The translations under genes were made by a program, and so were the position numbers. A stretch of 64,000 bases of DNA from Buttiauxella gaviniae (GTDB taxonomy: Bacteria > Pseudomonadota > Gammaproteobacteria > Enterobacterales > Enterobacteriaceae): NCBI RefSeq assembly GCF_040786275.1, contig NZ_JBFMVT010000002.1, forward strand, positions 4,576,090 to 4,640,089. The letters run 5' to 3'. Numbering within the stretch: the stretch's first letter is position 1; each line of letters opens with the position of its first letter. A model generated the notes under the pieces. The model searched no databases. It was not told the DNA's origin and worked only from the letters and a program-made list of their open reading frames with translations. Shown here piece by piece: positions 8,461 through 21,104 of this stretch.

Positions 8461-9564
8461 TTGACCAAAACACAACATGAGGCGGTGAAAACCCGTCATA
8501 AGGAGAGTTCCCTCATTTTCCCGGTATTAGCGCTGGTCGTACTGGTGATGTGGGGAGGAAGCCAGTCTTTGCCAGCGGTGGTTGCAATCAACATTCTGGC
8601 CCTGGTGGGCATTTTAAGTAGCGCCTTTAGTGTAGTTCGTCATGCCGATGTACTCGCACACCGTTTAGGAGAACCCTACGGTTCTCTGATCCTGAGTCTT
8701 TCCGTCGTTATTCTTGAAGTCAGCTTAATTTCCGCATTAATGGCGACCGGCGATGCCGCGCCTACGCTGATGCGCGATACGCTCTATTCCATCATCATGA
8801 TTGTGACCGGTGGCCTGGTCGGCTTCTCATTGCTGCTGGGTGGCAATAAATTTGCGACCCAATATATGAATCTGTTTGGCATCAAACAGTATTTAATTGC
8901 CCTGTTTCCGTTGGCAGTCATTGTATTGGTGCTGCCTACCGCATTGCCGGAAGGCAATTTCAGCACAAGCCAGGCGCTGATTGCGGCGGCGATTTCAGCG
9001 GCGATGTACGGCGTGTTTTTGTTAATTCAGACGAAAACGCACCAGAGCCTGTTTGTGTATGAGCATGAAGATGAATCAGACGATGATGACCCGCATCACG
9101 GTAAACCGTCTGCACACAGCAGTACCTGGCATGCAATCTGGCTAATCGTGCATTTGGTTGCGGTTATTGCAGTAACCAAAATGAATGCGGGCCCACTTGA
9201 GTCATTACTCACAACGTTAAATGCACCAGCGCAGTTTACCGGCTTCCTGGTGGCGTTGTTGATTCTCTCCCCTGAAGGGTTAGGGGCATTGAAAGCGGTA
9301 TTGAGTAACCAGGTTCAGCGCGCAATGAATCTGTTCTTTGGCTCAGTGCTGGCCACCATTTCATTAACGGTACCTGCGGTGACGCTGATTGCGATGTTGA
9401 CCGGTAACGACCTTATCTTTGGTTTAGGGAAACCGGAGTTGGTGGTGATGCTTACAGCACTCGTTTTGTGCCAGATTTCGTTCTCAACCGGGCGTACGAA
9501 TGTGCTGAACGGTACCGCGCATCTTGCGCTATTTGCGGCCTATTTGATGACGATTTTCGCCTGA
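8461..9564 (+). CDS. chaA: ChaA, Na+(K+,Ca2+)/H+ antiporter
   Basis: 367 aa against 366 in E. coli. It is an inner-membrane protein of the CaCA superfamily with about eleven hydrophobic segments. The acidic cytoplasmic loop EHEDESDDDDPHHGKPSAHS (about residues 200-220) and the segment RHADVLAHRLGEPYGSLILS are nearly identical to E. coli. It exports Na+, K+ or Ca2+ in exchange for protons and protects at alkaline pH. The start is a TTG with GGAGAAG about 6 nt upstream; the next residues TKTQHEAVKTRH align with the E. coli start, so TTG is preferred over any internal codon. Confidence 0.96.
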   Translation: MTKTQHEAVKTRHKESSLIFPVLALVVLVMWGGSQSLPAVVAINILALVGILSSAFSVVRHADVLAHRLGEPYGSLILSLSVVILEVSLISALMATGDAAPTLMRDTLYSIIMIVTGGLVGFSLLLGGNKFATQYMNLFGIKQYLIALFPLAVIVLVLPTALPEGNFSTSQALIAAAISAAMYGVFLLIQTKTHQSLFVYEHEDESDDDDPHHGKPSAHSSTWHAIWLIVHLVAVIAVTKMNAGPLESLLTTLNAPAQFTGFLVALLILSPEGLGALKAVLSNQVQRAMNLFFGSVLATISLTVPAVTLIAMLTGNDLIFGLGKPELVVMLTALVLCQISFSTGRTNVLNGTAHLALFAAYLMTIFA

Positions 9565-9568
9565 GTCT

Positions 9569-9705
9569 GAACGGACCCCACCCCAACCCTCCCCTGACAA
9601 GGGGAGGGAGTTTTTTAGCTCCTCCCCCTGTAAAGTCGGGGCGCTAAATGTCTTTAGCTCCTCCCCCTGGTAAGGGGGAGGCTGGGTGGGGGTCAGTCCA
9701 GATAG
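9569..9705. repeat. Long imperfect inverted repeat (C-rich/G-rich intergenic element)
   Basis: The segment GGACCCCACCCCAACCCTCC at 9573 pairs with GGGGGAGGCTGGGTGGGGGT at about 9674, giving a long stem. Inside it, the motif TTTAGCTCCTCCCCCTG occurs twice as a direct repeat (about 9614-9630 and 9653-9669). This resembles the widespread C-rich/G-rich intergenic palindromes of enterobacteria. It lies between chaA and the kdsA terminator. Confidence 0.7.
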
Positions 9706-9710
9706 GTAGA

Positions 9711-9743
9711 AAAAAAGCCCTTATCCTGCGATAAGGGCTTTTT
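9711..9743. terminator. Bidirectional terminator between chaA and kdsA
   Basis: AAAAAAGCCCTTATC, loop CTGC, then GATAAGGGCTTTTT: a 10-bp stem with an A-run before and a T-run after, so it can serve both converging genes. Confidence 0.88.
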
Positions 9744-9762
9744 ACCATCTGAGTTTTAAAAC

Positions 9763-10626
<864 letters not shown>

Positions 10627-10704
10627 TTATCAGGGGGGCCCATCCTATTTCAAGCTGCGCAGATGTTGGCGGCAACTCGAATTATTTAGGGCTAAATTTT
10701 AGTC

Positions 10705-11514
10705 TTAGTGCAGCGTTATTTGCTTCTGCGAAATGGAGTTAATTTGCGCTTTGATCATCTCGCTAATCGGATCTTCCGGGCACTGCTCAACGAAATAGCT
10801 CAGATCGGTCAGGGCCACATGTTCACAATCAAGTTGAGCGTAGATCAACCCACGATCGCGGATTTCGTACGGATCTTCCGGGTTAAACTGGAGCAATGTT
10901 TCGCTGGCGCGCAAAGCCAACTCCATTTGCCGCTCTTCCATCAGCGCGGATTTAAGGGTATCGAGTAATTTTCGCACCACTTCCGCGTTATCCGCTTCAT
11001 CCAGATCTTCGTCAAACAGTTCTGCGGTTGGCCCAACATTGCCTTTCAACCACACTTCCAGCGTATGCTCGTTGAGCGTGTCGCCGTTGAACGGGTTGAT
11101 AAGCCACATTTCGCCGTCCATCCAGTCGCCGCGTAAAATCAACTGCGTCGGGAAAATAACCGGATTTAGGGGAATATCAAGACGCTCGGCAATCCACAGT
11201 AGAATGGCACCCAGCGACACCGCGCTCCCCTGACGTTTGCTCAAAACGCTATCGAGCCATAACGCATCGGATAAGCGGTAAACGCCGCTTGCATCTTTAA
11301 AACCCCAACTGCCGTAAAACAGTTCGATTAATTTTTCGAGCTGTACATCCTGGTGCTGACCCTCGCAGATCTCTTCACGCGCAAGATCTACCAGCGCTTC
11401 CAGTTGTGCTCGTACATCTTCTGCCGGGAAATCATCACGGATCAACTGCGAGACTAAAATCATGCCCTCGCACAACGGCGCCTGATTGAATTCGAAATCG
11501 GCTAACGACCTCAT
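10705..11514 (-). CDS. sirB1: SirB1 (YchA), transglutaminase-like/TPR protein
   Basis: 269 aa, matching the SirB1/YchA family in length and in position between sirB2 and kdsA. The family has a transglutaminase-like N-terminal region followed by TPR-like repeats; the segment ALRASETLLQFNPEDPYEIRDRG (about residue 200-222, cited by its ends) fits the TPR part. Its biochemical function is not established. Only 3 nt separate it from sirB2, so the two are co-transcribed. Confidence 0.9.
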   Translation of the reverse strand: MRSLADFEFNQAPLCEGMILVSQLIRDDFPAEDVRAQLEALVDLAREEICEGQHQDVQLEKLIELFYGSWGFKDASGVYRLSDALWLDSVLSKRQGSAVSLGAILLWIAERLDIPLNPVIFPTQLILRGDWMDGEMWLINPFNGDTLNEHTLEVWLKGNVGPTAELFDEDLDEADNAEVVRKLLDTLKSALMEERQMELALRASETLLQFNPEDPYEIRDRGLIYAQLDCEHVALTDLSYFVEQCPEDPISEMIKAQINSISQKQITLH

Positions 11515-11517
11515 GAC

Positions 11518-11907
11518 TTACCCCAGTAATGGTATTTTTGTGGTGGCGAGTTTAATGATGATGTAAAGCACCACCAGGGTCAGCAGGAAGGCAAACCACC
11601 GAACCTGCTGACTGCGCGGACGTTTGCCCAGCGCGATAAACCCTAAAACGATATAGATAATAACGCCAAATAGCTTCTCAGTCAGCCATGCGCCTTGCGG
11701 CGTGAAGGGATAGAAATGCGTAATCATCACCAGTGCTGCGCCACTGACCAGCAACAGCGTGTCATTCACATGCGGCACAATGCGCACCCAGCGCTTGTTT
11801 GACATGGCTGAATCACGGTATTGCCACCAGTAGCGTAAAACGAACAAGCTCACGGAAATGATGACCGTCAGAATATGGAAATGTTTGAGCGCGAAGTACG
11901 TTGCCAT
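11518..11907 (-). CDS. sirB2: SirB2 (YchQ), inner-membrane protein
   Basis: 129 aa, hydrophobic with four predicted membrane segments, a SirB-family protein. The family name comes from an invasion-gene regulation phenotype in Salmonella; no molecular function is known. It sits 19 nt after prmC and 3 nt before sirB1 in the same operon. Confidence 0.9.
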   Translation of the reverse strand: MATYFALKHFHILTVIISVSLFVLRYWWQYRDSAMSNKRWVRIVPHVNDTLLLVSGAALVMITHFYPFTPQGAWLTEKLFGVIIYIVLGFIALGKRPRSQQVRWFAFLLTLVVLYIIIKLATTKIPLLG

Positions 11908-11926
11908 TTTGCTCGGTTCCTTATCA

Positions 11927-12757
11927 TTAGAAATAGCGTCCTACTGTCAGACGGTCATTCCCGCCGTAATCCTGACAGCTTTGTATCTCGGTATATCCGG
12001 CATCAGTAAACAATTCACGGACCAGGGCTGCCTGTTGCCAGCCATGTTCAAGCAACAACCACCCACCCGGCTCAAGAAAGTTGCGCGATGACTCCACCAG
12101 CGTTCGTAAATCGGCCAGGCCATGGTTATCAGCCACCAAAGCACTGCGTGGTTCAAAGCGCACATCACCCAGGGAAAGGTGCGGGTCTTCCTCATCAATG
12201 TAAGGTGGATTACTGACAATCACCGCAAAACGCTGTGTATTGAGCACACTAAACCAGTTGCTTTGCAAGACCTCAACGTTGGTTATTCCGAGGCGCCTCG
12301 CATTATCGCGCGCGAGTTCCACCGCTTCGGGGATAAGATCGAGAGCCGTGACATTGCAATCCGGGCGCTCGCTGGCAATTGCCAGCGCAATGGCCCCGGT
12401 ACCGGTGCCTAAATCCAGCACCGAACACGGGGTGGCAGGTAATCTTGCGAGGGCTTGTTCAACAAGGCATTCGGTGTCCGGGCGCGGGATAAGCGTCACC
12501 GGGGAAACACGCAGCGGCAGTGACCAGAACTCACGTTCCCCCACCAAATGCGCGATAGGCTCGCCCTTTACTCGCCGCGCCAGCAAAGCATCTAGCGCTT
12601 CGCATTGCTCGGTCGACAGTTCGGTTTCGCCAAACGCCAGAATGAAGGTACGAGCTTTGCCGGTGACAAAGCCCAGCAGGATTTCCGCGTCACGGCGTGG
12701 ACTTTCACTTTCCTGTAACTGGGCGATGGCCTGCTGGAGCCAGTGTTTAAAATCCAT
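11927..12757 (-). CDS. prmC: PrmC (HemK), release-factor glutamine N5-methyltransferase
   Basis: 276 aa. The SAM-binding motif DLGTGTGAIALAIA (near residue 115) and the catalytic NPPYIDE motif (near 183) are intact. It methylates the Gln of the GGQ motif in RF1 and RF2, which raises termination efficiency. Its ATG overlaps the prfA stop by one base (TAATG), so it is translationally coupled to its own substrate. Confidence 0.98.
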   Translation of the reverse strand: MDFKHWLQQAIAQLQESESPRRDAEILLGFVTGKARTFILAFGETELSTEQCEALDALLARRVKGEPIAHLVGEREFWSLPLRVSPVTLIPRPDTECLVEQALARLPATPCSVLDLGTGTGAIALAIASERPDCNVTALDLIPEAVELARDNARRLGITNVEVLQSNWFSVLNTQRFAVIVSNPPYIDEEDPHLSLGDVRFEPRSALVADNHGLADLRTLVESSRNFLEPGGWLLLEHGWQQAALVRELFTDAGYTEIQSCQDYGGNDRLTVGRYF

Positions 12758-13839
12758 TAATCCTGCTCAGACAGCGCCGCTAACTGGTCTGCCTGATACT
12801 CCTGGACGATAGGTTCGATAAGCGCGTCGAGTTTGCCTTCCATCACTTCATCCAGACGATACAACGTCACGTTGATGCGGTGATCGGTCACGCGCCCTTG
12901 CGGGAAATTATAGGTACGGTTGCGGTCTGAACGGTCGCCGCTGCCGAGCAGGTTACGGCGCGTAGACGCTTCTTCCTGCTGACGTTTTGCCATTTCAGCG
13001 GCACGGATACGCGAACCCAACACAGAAAGCGCTTTCGCTTTGTTTTTATGTTGGGAACGTTCGTCCTGGCACTCCACCACAATACCGGTCGGCAAGTGGG
13101 TAATACGGATAGCGGAATCGGTGGTGTTAACGTGCTGACCGCCCGCGCCCGAAGAACGGAAGGTATCGATACGTAAATCAGCCGGGTTGATATCCGGCAG
13201 TTCCGCTTCCGGAATCTCCGGCATCACCGCAACGGTACAGGCAGAAGTATGAATACGGCCCTGAGATTCGGTTGCCGGAACACGCTGAACGCGATGGCCA
13301 CCGGATTCAAATTTCAGGCGGCCATACACCCCGTCGCCGCTGATTTTTGCAATCACTTCTTTAAAGCCGCCGTGTTCGCCTTCGTTGGCGCTCAGGATTT
13401 CGACTTTCCAGCGGCGCGATTCCGCGTAACGACTGTACATACGGAACAAGTCACCGGCAAAAATAGCCGCTTCGTCGCCTCCGGTACCGGCACGAACTTC
13501 AACAAACGCATTGCGTTCGTCGTCAGGATCTTTCGGCAGCAATAACACTTGCAGTTGCTGCTCTAACTCTTCGCTATCGCTTTTCGCCTGGTTTAATTCT
13601 TCTTGCGCCATCTCGCGCATTTCCGGGTCATCAAGCATGCTTTGTGCTGTTTCAATATCTTCCTGAACCTGACGCCATTGCAGGTAGCAGCGCGAAACAT
13701 CACTTAACTGGGCATATTCACGCGACAGCGCGCGGAAGCGATCCTGATCGGCAATTGTGGCAGCATCACCAAGCAGAGCCTGAACTTCTTCATGGCGCTC
13801 TTGCAGGGCTTCTAGTTTGGCAACGATAGAAGACTTCAT
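12757..13839 (-). CDS. prfA: PrfA, peptide chain release factor RF1
   Basis: 360 aa as in E. coli. The anticodon-like PAT tripeptide ([10 protein letters not shown], near residue 188) and the GGQ motif ([14 protein letters not shown], near 232) are both present. It recognises UAG and UAA stop codons on the ribosome and triggers peptide release. It lies 35 nt after hemA and overlaps prmC. Confidence 0.99.
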   Translation of the reverse strand: MKSSIVAKLEALQERHEEVQALLGDAATIADQDRFRALSREYAQLSDVSRCYLQWRQVQEDIETAQSMLDDPEMREMAQEELNQAKSDSEELEQQLQVLLLPKDPDDERNAFVEVRAGTGGDEAAIFAGDLFRMYSRYAESRRWKVEILSANEGEHGGFKEVIAKISGDGVYGRLKFESGGHRVQRVPATESQGRIHTSACTVAVMPEIPEAELPDINPADLRIDTFRSSGAGGQHVNTTDSAIRITHLPTGIVVECQDERSQHKNKAKALSVLGSRIRAAEMAKRQQEEASTRRNLLGSGDRSDRNRTYNFPQGRVTDHRINVTLYRLDEVMEGKLDALIEPIVQEYQADQLAALSEQD

Positions 13840-13874
13840 GGGCGGTGTTTCACCTTGTAATAAGAGTTTATTTG

Positions 13875-15131
13875 CTAATCCAGCCCGAGGCTGTTGCGCA
13901 GAATCTGCAGGCGTTCGTCATCCCCGTCACGGGCAGCCTGCGTGAGCGATTTGGTTGGTGCGTGAATCAGGCGGTTGGTTAATTTCCACGCCAGATCCTG
14001 AAGAACGGTTTCGGCATTGGCTCCCTGCTGAAGGGCAGCAATGGCTTTTGCGGCGAGATCATCGCGGATTTGTTCAGCCTGACTACGATAATCGCGGATG
14101 GTTTCGGTTGCGCTTTGTGCACGCAACCAGGCCATAAATTCACTGCATTCCTGAGCGACGATCGTTTCTGCTTCAACCGCGGCGGCTTTGCGCTGCGCGA
14201 GGTTGCTTTGAATGATAGCTTGCAGGTCATCAACGCTGTAGAGATACGCGTTTGGCAGTTTGCCGACTTCGGGTTCAACGTCACGAGGAACGGCAATATC
14301 GACCAACAGCAACGGTTGGTTACGGCGGGCTTTCAGGGCGCGCTCTACCATGCCTTTACCGATGATTGGCAGCGGACTGGCGGTAGAACTGATAATAATG
14401 TCGGCTTCCTGCAGCCGGGAGTCGATATCACTCAGACCAATCACTTCGGCCCCGACTTCATCTGCCAGAACCTGTGCGCGTTCACGCGTCCGATTGGCGA
14501 TAATCATTTTCTGAACATTGTGTTCACGCAGGTGACGCGCCGCAAGCTCAATGGTTTCACCCGCGCCGACCAGCAATACCGTAACGGTGGACAGGGATTC
14601 AAAGATTTGCCGCGCTAACGTACAGGCCGCGAAAGCGACGGAAACCGCACTCGCGCCAATCTCAGTTTCGGTTCGAACCCGTTTGGCGACGGAGAAAGAC
14701 TTCTGGAACATGCGTTCCAGTTCGCTCGAGCACGAGTGGCCTTTTTGGGAGTCGGCGAAGGCTTTTTTGACCTGGCCTAAAATTTGCGGTTCGCCGAGCA
14801 CCAGGGAATCAAGCCCGCTCGCCACACGCATTAAATGCGTTACGGCTTCGTTGTCGTGGTGCCAGTAGAGGCTTTTACGCACTTCCTCTTCATTGAGGTT
14901 GTGGTAGTTACACAGCCAGCGCACCAGTTGTTCGTGCAGATTTTCCTGTTGTTCAACGCTCAGATATAACTCAGTGCGGTTGCACGTCGACAACACCACG
15001 CCACCCTGCACCATCGGCTGTTCAAGCAGGCTGTTCAACGCCTGGTCGAGCGTATCCGGCGAAAACGTTACACGTTCTCGCAGCGACACTGGAGCTGTTT
15101 TATGGTTGATGCCAAGCGCTAAAAGGGTCAT
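13875..15131 (-). CDS. hemA: HemA, glutamyl-tRNA reductase
   Basis: 418 aa from the ATG that gives [20 protein letters not shown], identical in pattern to E. coli; a longer reading from 15182 adds 17 unmatched residues. The catalytic Cys is in [11 protein letters not shown] near residue 50, the NADPH-binding GAGE segment is near 190, and the C-terminal dimerisation helix is present. It reduces glutamyl-tRNA to glutamate-1-semialdehyde, the first committed step of tetrapyrrole synthesis. In E. coli the basic N-terminus makes HemA sensitive to Lon and ClpAP when haem is ample. It is the first gene of its operon and divergent from lolB. Confidence 0.98.
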   Translation of the reverse strand: MTLLALGINHKTAPVSLRERVTFSPDTLDQALNSLLEQPMVQGGVVLSTCNRTELYLSVEQQENLHEQLVRWLCNYHNLNEEEVRKSLYWHHDNEAVTHLMRVASGLDSLVLGEPQILGQVKKAFADSQKGHSCSSELERMFQKSFSVAKRVRTETEIGASAVSVAFAACTLARQIFESLSTVTVLLVGAGETIELAARHLREHNVQKMIIANRTRERAQVLADEVGAEVIGLSDIDSRLQEADIIISSTASPLPIIGKGMVERALKARRNQPLLLVDIAVPRDVEPEVGKLPNAYLYSVDDLQAIIQSNLAQRKAAAVEAETIVAQECSEFMAWLRAQSATETIRDYRSQAEQIRDDLAAKAIAALQQGANAETVLQDLAWKLTNRLIHAPTKSLTQAARDGDDERLQILRNSLGLD

Positions 15132-15335
15132 TGAGCGGTCTGAGTAATACCGATGTTGATAAGGATTAACTCGGCGCATCATACAGGATGCTCGCGGTCA
15201 ATAAAAGGGAGCCCCCTCTTGTGGGGTATCACCGCAATTAATGATTTAAGACAACTTGAACGTAGACGACCCGGCTTGCCACCGCTAGCATAAACAATTA
15301 ACAAATAAAACGATTGAGAAGGATCTGCTGCCGCT

Positions 15336-15959
15336 ATGTTTATGCCGAAAGCCCGTCTGCTGCGCCTTGCGCCCCTCGCAAGCCTTGTTTTGGCTGCTTG
15401 TGCTGTTCATCAACCAAGCGGTCCTGGCAAAAGTCCTGACTCTCCGCAGTGGTTACAACACCAGCAACAAGTGCAAAAAATCACCCAATATCAGACGCGT
15501 GGCGCGTTTGCCTATCTTTCCGATAGCCAAAAAGTTTATGCCCGATTTAACTGGCAACAGACAACGCCAGACCGCTATCGCCTGCTGTTAACCAATCCGT
15601 TGGGCAGCACCGAGCTTGAACTCAATGCCCAACCGGGCGTGGTGCAACTGACCGACCGCAACGGCAAAAAATACGTCGCCGATAACGCAGAAGAGATGAT
15701 TGGTAAATTGACCGGAATGCCGATTCCGCTCAATAGCCTGCGTCAATGGATTCTGGGTCTGCCCGGCGAAGCCACTGATTATAAAATTGATGCCCAGTAT
15801 CGCTTGAGTGAAATCAACTACACGCAAGACGGCAAAACATGGAAAGTGGTTTACAGTGATTATGACGATTCGGTGCAACCTGCCCTGCCGTCAAATATGG
15901 AATTGCGCGAAGGCTCTCAGCGAATCAAACTCAAAATGGATAGCTGGACGGTTAAATAA
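15336..15959 (+). CDS. lolB: LolB, outer-membrane lipoprotein receptor
   Basis: 207 aa as in E. coli. A lipoprotein signal ends in LVLAAC with the lipidated Cys at about residue 22. The body ([20 protein letters not shown] near residue 51, [15 protein letters not shown] near 88) matches LolB. It receives lipoproteins from LolA and inserts them in the outer membrane. It overlaps ispE by one base. The 204-bp gap to hemA holds the divergent promoters. Confidence 0.97.
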   Translation: MFMPKARLLRLAPLASLVLAACAVHQPSGPGKSPDSPQWLQHQQQVQKITQYQTRGAFAYLSDSQKVYARFNWQQTTPDRYRLLLTNPLGSTELELNAQPGVVQLTDRNGKKYVADNAEEMIGKLTGMPIPLNSLRQWILGLPGEATDYKIDAQYRLSEINYTQDGKTWKVVYSDYDDSVQPALPSNMELREGSQRIKLKMDSWTVK

Positions 15960-16828
15960 TGAGAAAACGTTGGCCATCTCCGGCAAAACTGAACCTTTTT
16001 TTGTATATCACCGGCCGTCGTGAAGATGGCTATCATAATTTACAAACTTTATTTCAGTTCCTCGATTATGGCGACACGATAATTATCGAGCCGCGAAACG
16101 ATGGCCAAATTCAACTGGCAACGCCAATTGAAGGCGTGCCGGATGAAGAGAATTTAATTGTCCGCGCCGCGCGATTATTGCAGGACACCGCCTTGCTGAT
16201 GGGCTCTTTGCCACAGGGTGCGGGAGCGGATATTAGCGTTGAAAAGCAATTGCCCATGGGCGGCGGCTTGGGAGGCGGTTCCTCTAACGCGGCAACGGTT
16301 CTGGTGGCGCTCAATCATATATGGAACACCGGCCTGACTGAAGATCAGCTCGCCGCCATCGGTGTAACGCTGGGTGCCGATGTTCCCGTTTTCGTCCGCG
16401 GTTTTGCGGCCTTCGCCGAAGGTGTTGGTGAGAAACTCACGCCGGTTTCAGTACCTGAAAAATGGTATCTGGTTGCCCACCCTGGCGTCAGTATCCCAAC
16501 CCCCATGATTTTCAACGATCCCGAGCTTCCGCGAAATACCCCGGTTAGATCAATTGACACGTTATTAAACGGTGAATTTGGTAATGATTGTGAGGTTATC
16601 GCAAGAAAACGTTTTCGTAAGGTTGATGAGCTGCTTTCCTGGCTGTTAGAATACGCGCCGTCGCGCCTGACCGGCACCGGCGCCTGTGTGTTTGCTGAAT
16701 TTGACACCGAGGACGCTGCCCGCCAGGTGCTTAAGCAAGCCCCGGAATGGCTGCATGGGTTTGTTGCGCGAGGCGTTAATGTCTCCCCGCTGCATCAGGC
16801 CATATCCGGGCAAGCTGAGTATTGGTGA
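15959..16828 (+). CDS. ispE: IspE, 4-diphosphocytidyl-2-C-methyl-D-erythritol kinase
   Basis: 289 aa, slightly longer than E. coli (283). The GHMP-kinase ATP loop [14 protein letters not shown] (near residue 98), the catalytic Lys in SPAKLN near residue 10 and the Asp in LGADVPVF near 140 are present. It phosphorylates CDP-ME in the non-mevalonate isoprenoid pathway. The ATG shares its first base with the lolB stop. Confidence 0.97.
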   Translation: MRKRWPSPAKLNLFLYITGRREDGYHNLQTLFQFLDYGDTIIIEPRNDGQIQLATPIEGVPDEENLIVRAARLLQDTALLMGSLPQGAGADISVEKQLPMGGGLGGGSSNAATVLVALNHIWNTGLTEDQLAAIGVTLGADVPVFVRGFAAFAEGVGEKLTPVSVPEKWYLVAHPGVSIPTPMIFNDPELPRNTPVRSIDTLLNGEFGNDCEVIARKRFRKVDELLSWLLEYAPSRLTGTGACVFAEFDTEDAARQVLKQAPEWLHGFVARGVNVSPLHQAISGQAEYW

Positions 16829-16902
16829 CAACGTCACCTTGTTTCAGACGTTGCATCAAGCTCTTTATACACCGCCTGGATGGCGCTACCCCGCCCGCAT
16901 AA

Positions 16903-17898
<996 letters not shown>

Positions 17899-17910
17899 TC
17901 GAATTCGCTT

Positions 17911-17940
17911 AAAAAAACCCGCCGCGGCGGGTTTTTTCTT
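17911..17940 (+). terminator. prs terminator
   Basis: AAAAAAACCCGCC GCGGCGGGTTTTTT: GC-rich stem with a T-run, 12 nt after the prs stop. Confidence 0.93.
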
Positions 17941-18021
17941 TTACAGGACCTTTTTAAGCACGGCCTCCTTCACCTGCCATTTTCAAAATTGACAGATGAT
18001 GCGCTCACGGATGGAATCAAA

Positions 18022-19695
18022 GTGAAAAACGTATCTTCTTCTGTATTGCCTTTTCGCGCCCTGGTAGACGCTTGCTGGCGTGAGAAATACACCGTTTCCC
18101 GTTTTAGCCGCGATGTTATTGCCGGTATTACCGTCGGGATTATTGCTATCCCCCTGGCGATGGCTTTAGCTATCGGCAGCGGCGTCGCGCCACAATACGG
18201 CCTCTATACCTCGGCCATCGCCGGGATTGTCATTGCTTTAAGCGGTGGCTCACGTTTCAGTGTTTCAGGCCCTACTGCGGCGTTTGTGGTTATCCTCTAC
18301 CCGGTAGCGCAACAGTTTGGTCTTGCCGGTTTGCTTATCGCCACGTTGATGTCCGGCGTGTTTCTTATATTGTTCGGTCTGGCGCGTTTTGGCCGCCTGA
18401 TTGAATACATTCCCGTGTCCGTGACGCTCGGCTTTACTTCCGGTATCGGGATTACTATTGCCACCATGCAGGTGAAAGATTTCTTTGGCCTGACGCTCGA
18501 CCATGTGCCGGAGCATTACCTCAATAAAGTGGCGGCGCTGGCAATGGCGATGCCAACCCTTAATTTCGGTGACGCTGCCATTGGCGTGGTTACACTTGCG
18601 GTGCTCATTCTCTGGCCGCGTCTGGGCATTCGTTTGCCGGGGCATTTACCGGCATTGCTGGCAGGTTGCGCCGTGATGGCGATTGTTCACGCCATGGGCG
18701 CCGATGTGGCAACCATCGGCTCGCGTTTCCACTATGTGCTCTCCGATGGCACGCAAGGTAACGGGATCCCTCAGTTATTACCCCAGTTGATGCTCCCATG
18801 GAACATTCCCGACTCAAACTTCACGTTAAGCTGGGATTCGCTCAGCGCCCTGCTTCCAGCGGCATTTTCCATGGCAATGCTCGGGGCTATCGAGTCTCTA
18901 CTATGCGCCGTCGTTTTGGATGGCATGACCGGTACCAAACACAATGCCAACAGTGAGCTTATAGGCCAGGGGCTAGGCAATATTATCGCCCCCTTCTTTG
19001 GCGGTATTACCGCGACTGCCGCGATCGCCCGTTCAGCCGCTAATGTGCGGGCTGGCGCAAGCTCCCCCATTGCCGCTGTTATTCATGCTCTGCTGGTGAT
19101 TATGGCTTTGTTAGTGCTTGCCCCGCTGCTGTCATGGCTTCCACTTTCAGCGATGGCGGCTTTGCTGTTGATGGTCGCCTGGAATATGAGTGAAGCGCAT
19201 AAAGTGGTTCATCTGCTCAGACGCGCACCGAAAGACGACATTATCGTGATGCTTATATGTATGTCGTTGACCGTTCTGTTCGATATGGTGATCGCTATTA
19301 GCGTGGGGATTGTTCTGGCTTCATTGCTGTTTATGCGCCGTATTGCACGCATGACGCGTCTTGCTCCGGTCAACATTCACACGCCCGAAGGCGTTTTAGC
19401 TTTGCGTGTCACCGGCCCTCTTTTCTTTGCCGCCGCCGAAGGGTTATTCAACGATCTCGCCCTGCGTGTTGAACAAAACCATCTGATTATTTTGCAGTGG
19501 GATGCCGTGCCGGTGCTGGATGCCGGTGGCCTGGATGCGTTTCAGCGTTTTGTGGAAAAATTACCGGAAGGTTGCGAATTGCGGGTGACTAATCTGGAGT
19601 TTCAACCCTTGAAGACGCTGGCCCGAGCGGGTGTTCACCCAATCCCAGGCCGCCTGGCATTCTTCCCGGATATTCAGGCCGCATTAGCCCAATAA
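18022..19695 (+). CDS. dauA: DauA (YchM), C4-dicarboxylate transporter of the SLC26/SulP family
   Basis: 557 aa from a GTG at 18022 (aligned to the E. coli start, with GGATGGA upstream); an in-frame TTG at 17989 lacks a ribosome site. It has about 12-14 membrane segments ([28 protein letters not shown]) followed by a C-terminal STAS domain from about residue 440 ([15 protein letters not shown]). In E. coli it takes up succinate aerobically at acidic pH and influences DctA. It is a single-gene unit between the prs terminator and its own hairpin. Confidence 0.94.
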   Translation: MKNVSSSVLPFRALVDACWREKYTVSRFSRDVIAGITVGIIAIPLAMALAIGSGVAPQYGLYTSAIAGIVIALSGGSRFSVSGPTAAFVVILYPVAQQFGLAGLLIATLMSGVFLILFGLARFGRLIEYIPVSVTLGFTSGIGITIATMQVKDFFGLTLDHVPEHYLNKVAALAMAMPTLNFGDAAIGVVTLAVLILWPRLGIRLPGHLPALLAGCAVMAIVHAMGADVATIGSRFHYVLSDGTQGNGIPQLLPQLMLPWNIPDSNFTLSWDSLSALLPAAFSMAMLGAIESLLCAVVLDGMTGTKHNANSELIGQGLGNIIAPFFGGITATAAIARSAANVRAGASSPIAAVIHALLVIMALLVLAPLLSWLPLSAMAALLLMVAWNMSEAHKVVHLLRRAPKDDIIVMLICMSLTVLFDMVIAISVGIVLASLLFMRRIARMTRLAPVNIHTPEGVLALRVTGPLFFAAAEGLFNDLALRVEQNHLIILQWDAVPVLDAGGLDAFQRFVEKLPEGCELRVTNLEFQPLKTLARAGVHPIPGRLAFFPDIQAALAQ

Positions 19696-19704
19696 AATTG
19701 GGAC

Positions 19705-19738
19705 AAAAAAAACGGTTCTGAAACAGAACCGTTTGAAG
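19705..19738. terminator. dauA terminator
   Basis: AAACGGTTCTG AAA CAGAACCGTTT: 11-bp stem with an A-run on the left, just after the dauA stop. The flanks also allow use by the opposite strand (ychH). Confidence 0.8.
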
Positions 19739-19829
19739 CTGATGAAAAGCCTCTTTCACATGTCGGATGATCCTAAACGTCATCCGACAAAACACGTCAA
19801 AATGCCAGTCTACGCTTTAGAAGCCGATC

Positions 19830-20108
19830 TTAGCTGTGTTTGTGGCTGTCATCACGGCGACAGCGTTTATCATAGTGGCGAACCCACCAGTAGCGGTCAC
19901 ACACTTGTTCATGCCCGCCCACACGCGCACCAGCCAGCCAAAGCACCGCCCCAACAAAGATGCTCAAAATAGCACCGTGGGCGAAATATTGCGGGAAGTT
20001 AAACTGAGGGAGTTGGTTTAAAATCGAGTAACCAACGCCACCCACCATAACAACGAGCCCCAACCCCATGAAAAAATTGCCGAGTAACGAAGCGTTTTTG
20101 CGTTTCAT
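19830..20108 (-). CDS. ychH: YchH, stress-induced inner-membrane protein
   Basis: 92 aa as in E. coli. Two hydrophobic segments (about residues 10-30 and 42-62) are followed by a short basic and His-rich tail. GGAGGTGACAT precedes the ATG. E. coli YchH is a small DUF2583 membrane protein induced by stress and affecting biofilm; its mechanism is unknown. It is divergent from pth across a 275-bp gap. Confidence 0.93.
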   Translation of the reverse strand: MKRKNASLLGNFFMGLGLVVMVGGVGYSILNQLPQFNFPQYFAHGAILSIFVGAVLWLAGARVGGHEQVCDRYWWVRHYDKRCRRDDSHKHS

Positions 20109-20383
20109 ATGTCACCTCCGGGTGTTCGTGGGTCGGTGGGGAAAATCCCCATTCCTTGTGTGTAAAGTATAGACAACACCGCTTCGGATTATGTGCGTGG
20201 ACGATCACAATTACGCATGAAACGTCTACAAAAACTTACAAATAAGCCGCTGAATAGCATCAAATTCTAATGATTCATGCATTGAACTATTCAATAGTTT
20301 TGGTAGTAAGAGATTGCTTCTTTGTCATCGCGTCTTGAGCGCAGTAAACTACGCCGCTCTGGTCTGTTTTCAGGAAAATAAAC
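20109..20383. other. Divergent ychH-pth promoter region
   Basis: 275-bp gap with no gene. It carries the strong ychH ribosome site at the left edge and CAGGAAAATAAAC before the pth GTG at the right. No operator is recognised. Confidence 0.5.
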
Positions 20384-20968
20384 GTGAGCATTAAATTAAT
20401 AGTTGGCCTGGCAAACCCAGGTGCGGAATATGCGGCAACTCGCCATAACGCCGGTGCCTGGTATGTGGATCTGCTTGCTTCACGCCATAATCAGTCGCTG
20501 AAAGAAGAGAGCAAATTCTTCGGGTACACCGCACGCATAAACCTGGCCGGAGAAGACGTTCGCCTGTTGGTGCCAACCACGTTTATGAACCTCAGCGGGA
20601 AAGCGGTCGGCGCGATGGCAACCTTTTTCCGTATCGCCCCCGATGAAATTCTGGTCGCTCACGATGAACTGGATCTTCCTCCCGGTGTGGCAAAGTTTAA
20701 ACTCGGCGGCGGCCACGGCGGCCACAACGGCCTGAAAGATATCATCAGCAAATTGGGCAATAACCCCAACTTTCACCGCTTACGTGTCGGAATTGGCCAT
20801 CCGGGCGATAAAAACAAAGTTGTTGGCTTCGTTCTTGGTAAACCGCCGTTAAGCGAACAAAAGCTGATTGATGATGCCGTAGACGAAGCGGCACGTTGCA
20901 CCGAAGTGTGGCTGAAAGAAGGCTTGACTAAAGCCACTAATCGCCTGCATGCCTTTAAAGCACAATAA
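20384..20968 (+). CDS. pth: Pth, peptidyl-tRNA hydrolase
   Basis: 194 aa as in E. coli, starting at GTG with CAGGA upstream. The catalytic His is in [10 protein letters not shown] (residue 20), with Asn in LANPG (10), TFMNLSG (68) and GGHNGLKD (114) and Asp in [10 protein letters not shown] (93). It recycles peptidyl-tRNAs released by drop-off. It is upstream of ychF in the usual enterobacterial order. Confidence 0.98.
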   Translation: MSIKLIVGLANPGAEYAATRHNAGAWYVDLLASRHNQSLKEESKFFGYTARINLAGEDVRLLVPTTFMNLSGKAVGAMATFFRIAPDEILVAHDELDLPPGVAKFKLGGGHGGHNGLKDIISKLGNNPNFHRLRVGIGHPGDKNKVVGFVLGKPPLSEQKLIDDAVDEAARCTEVWLKEGLTKATNRLHAFKAQ

Positions 20969-21104
20969 GGCCAAAGCAGCTTTGAACACCGATTTCTGCG
21001 CCCGTTATAGACCGTTTGCGTGTATAATGGGGAAAGTTATGATCATTTTATCAATGAGACAACATTAACTCATTGAATATCAAGTAATTAAGGTGAATTA
21101 AACC

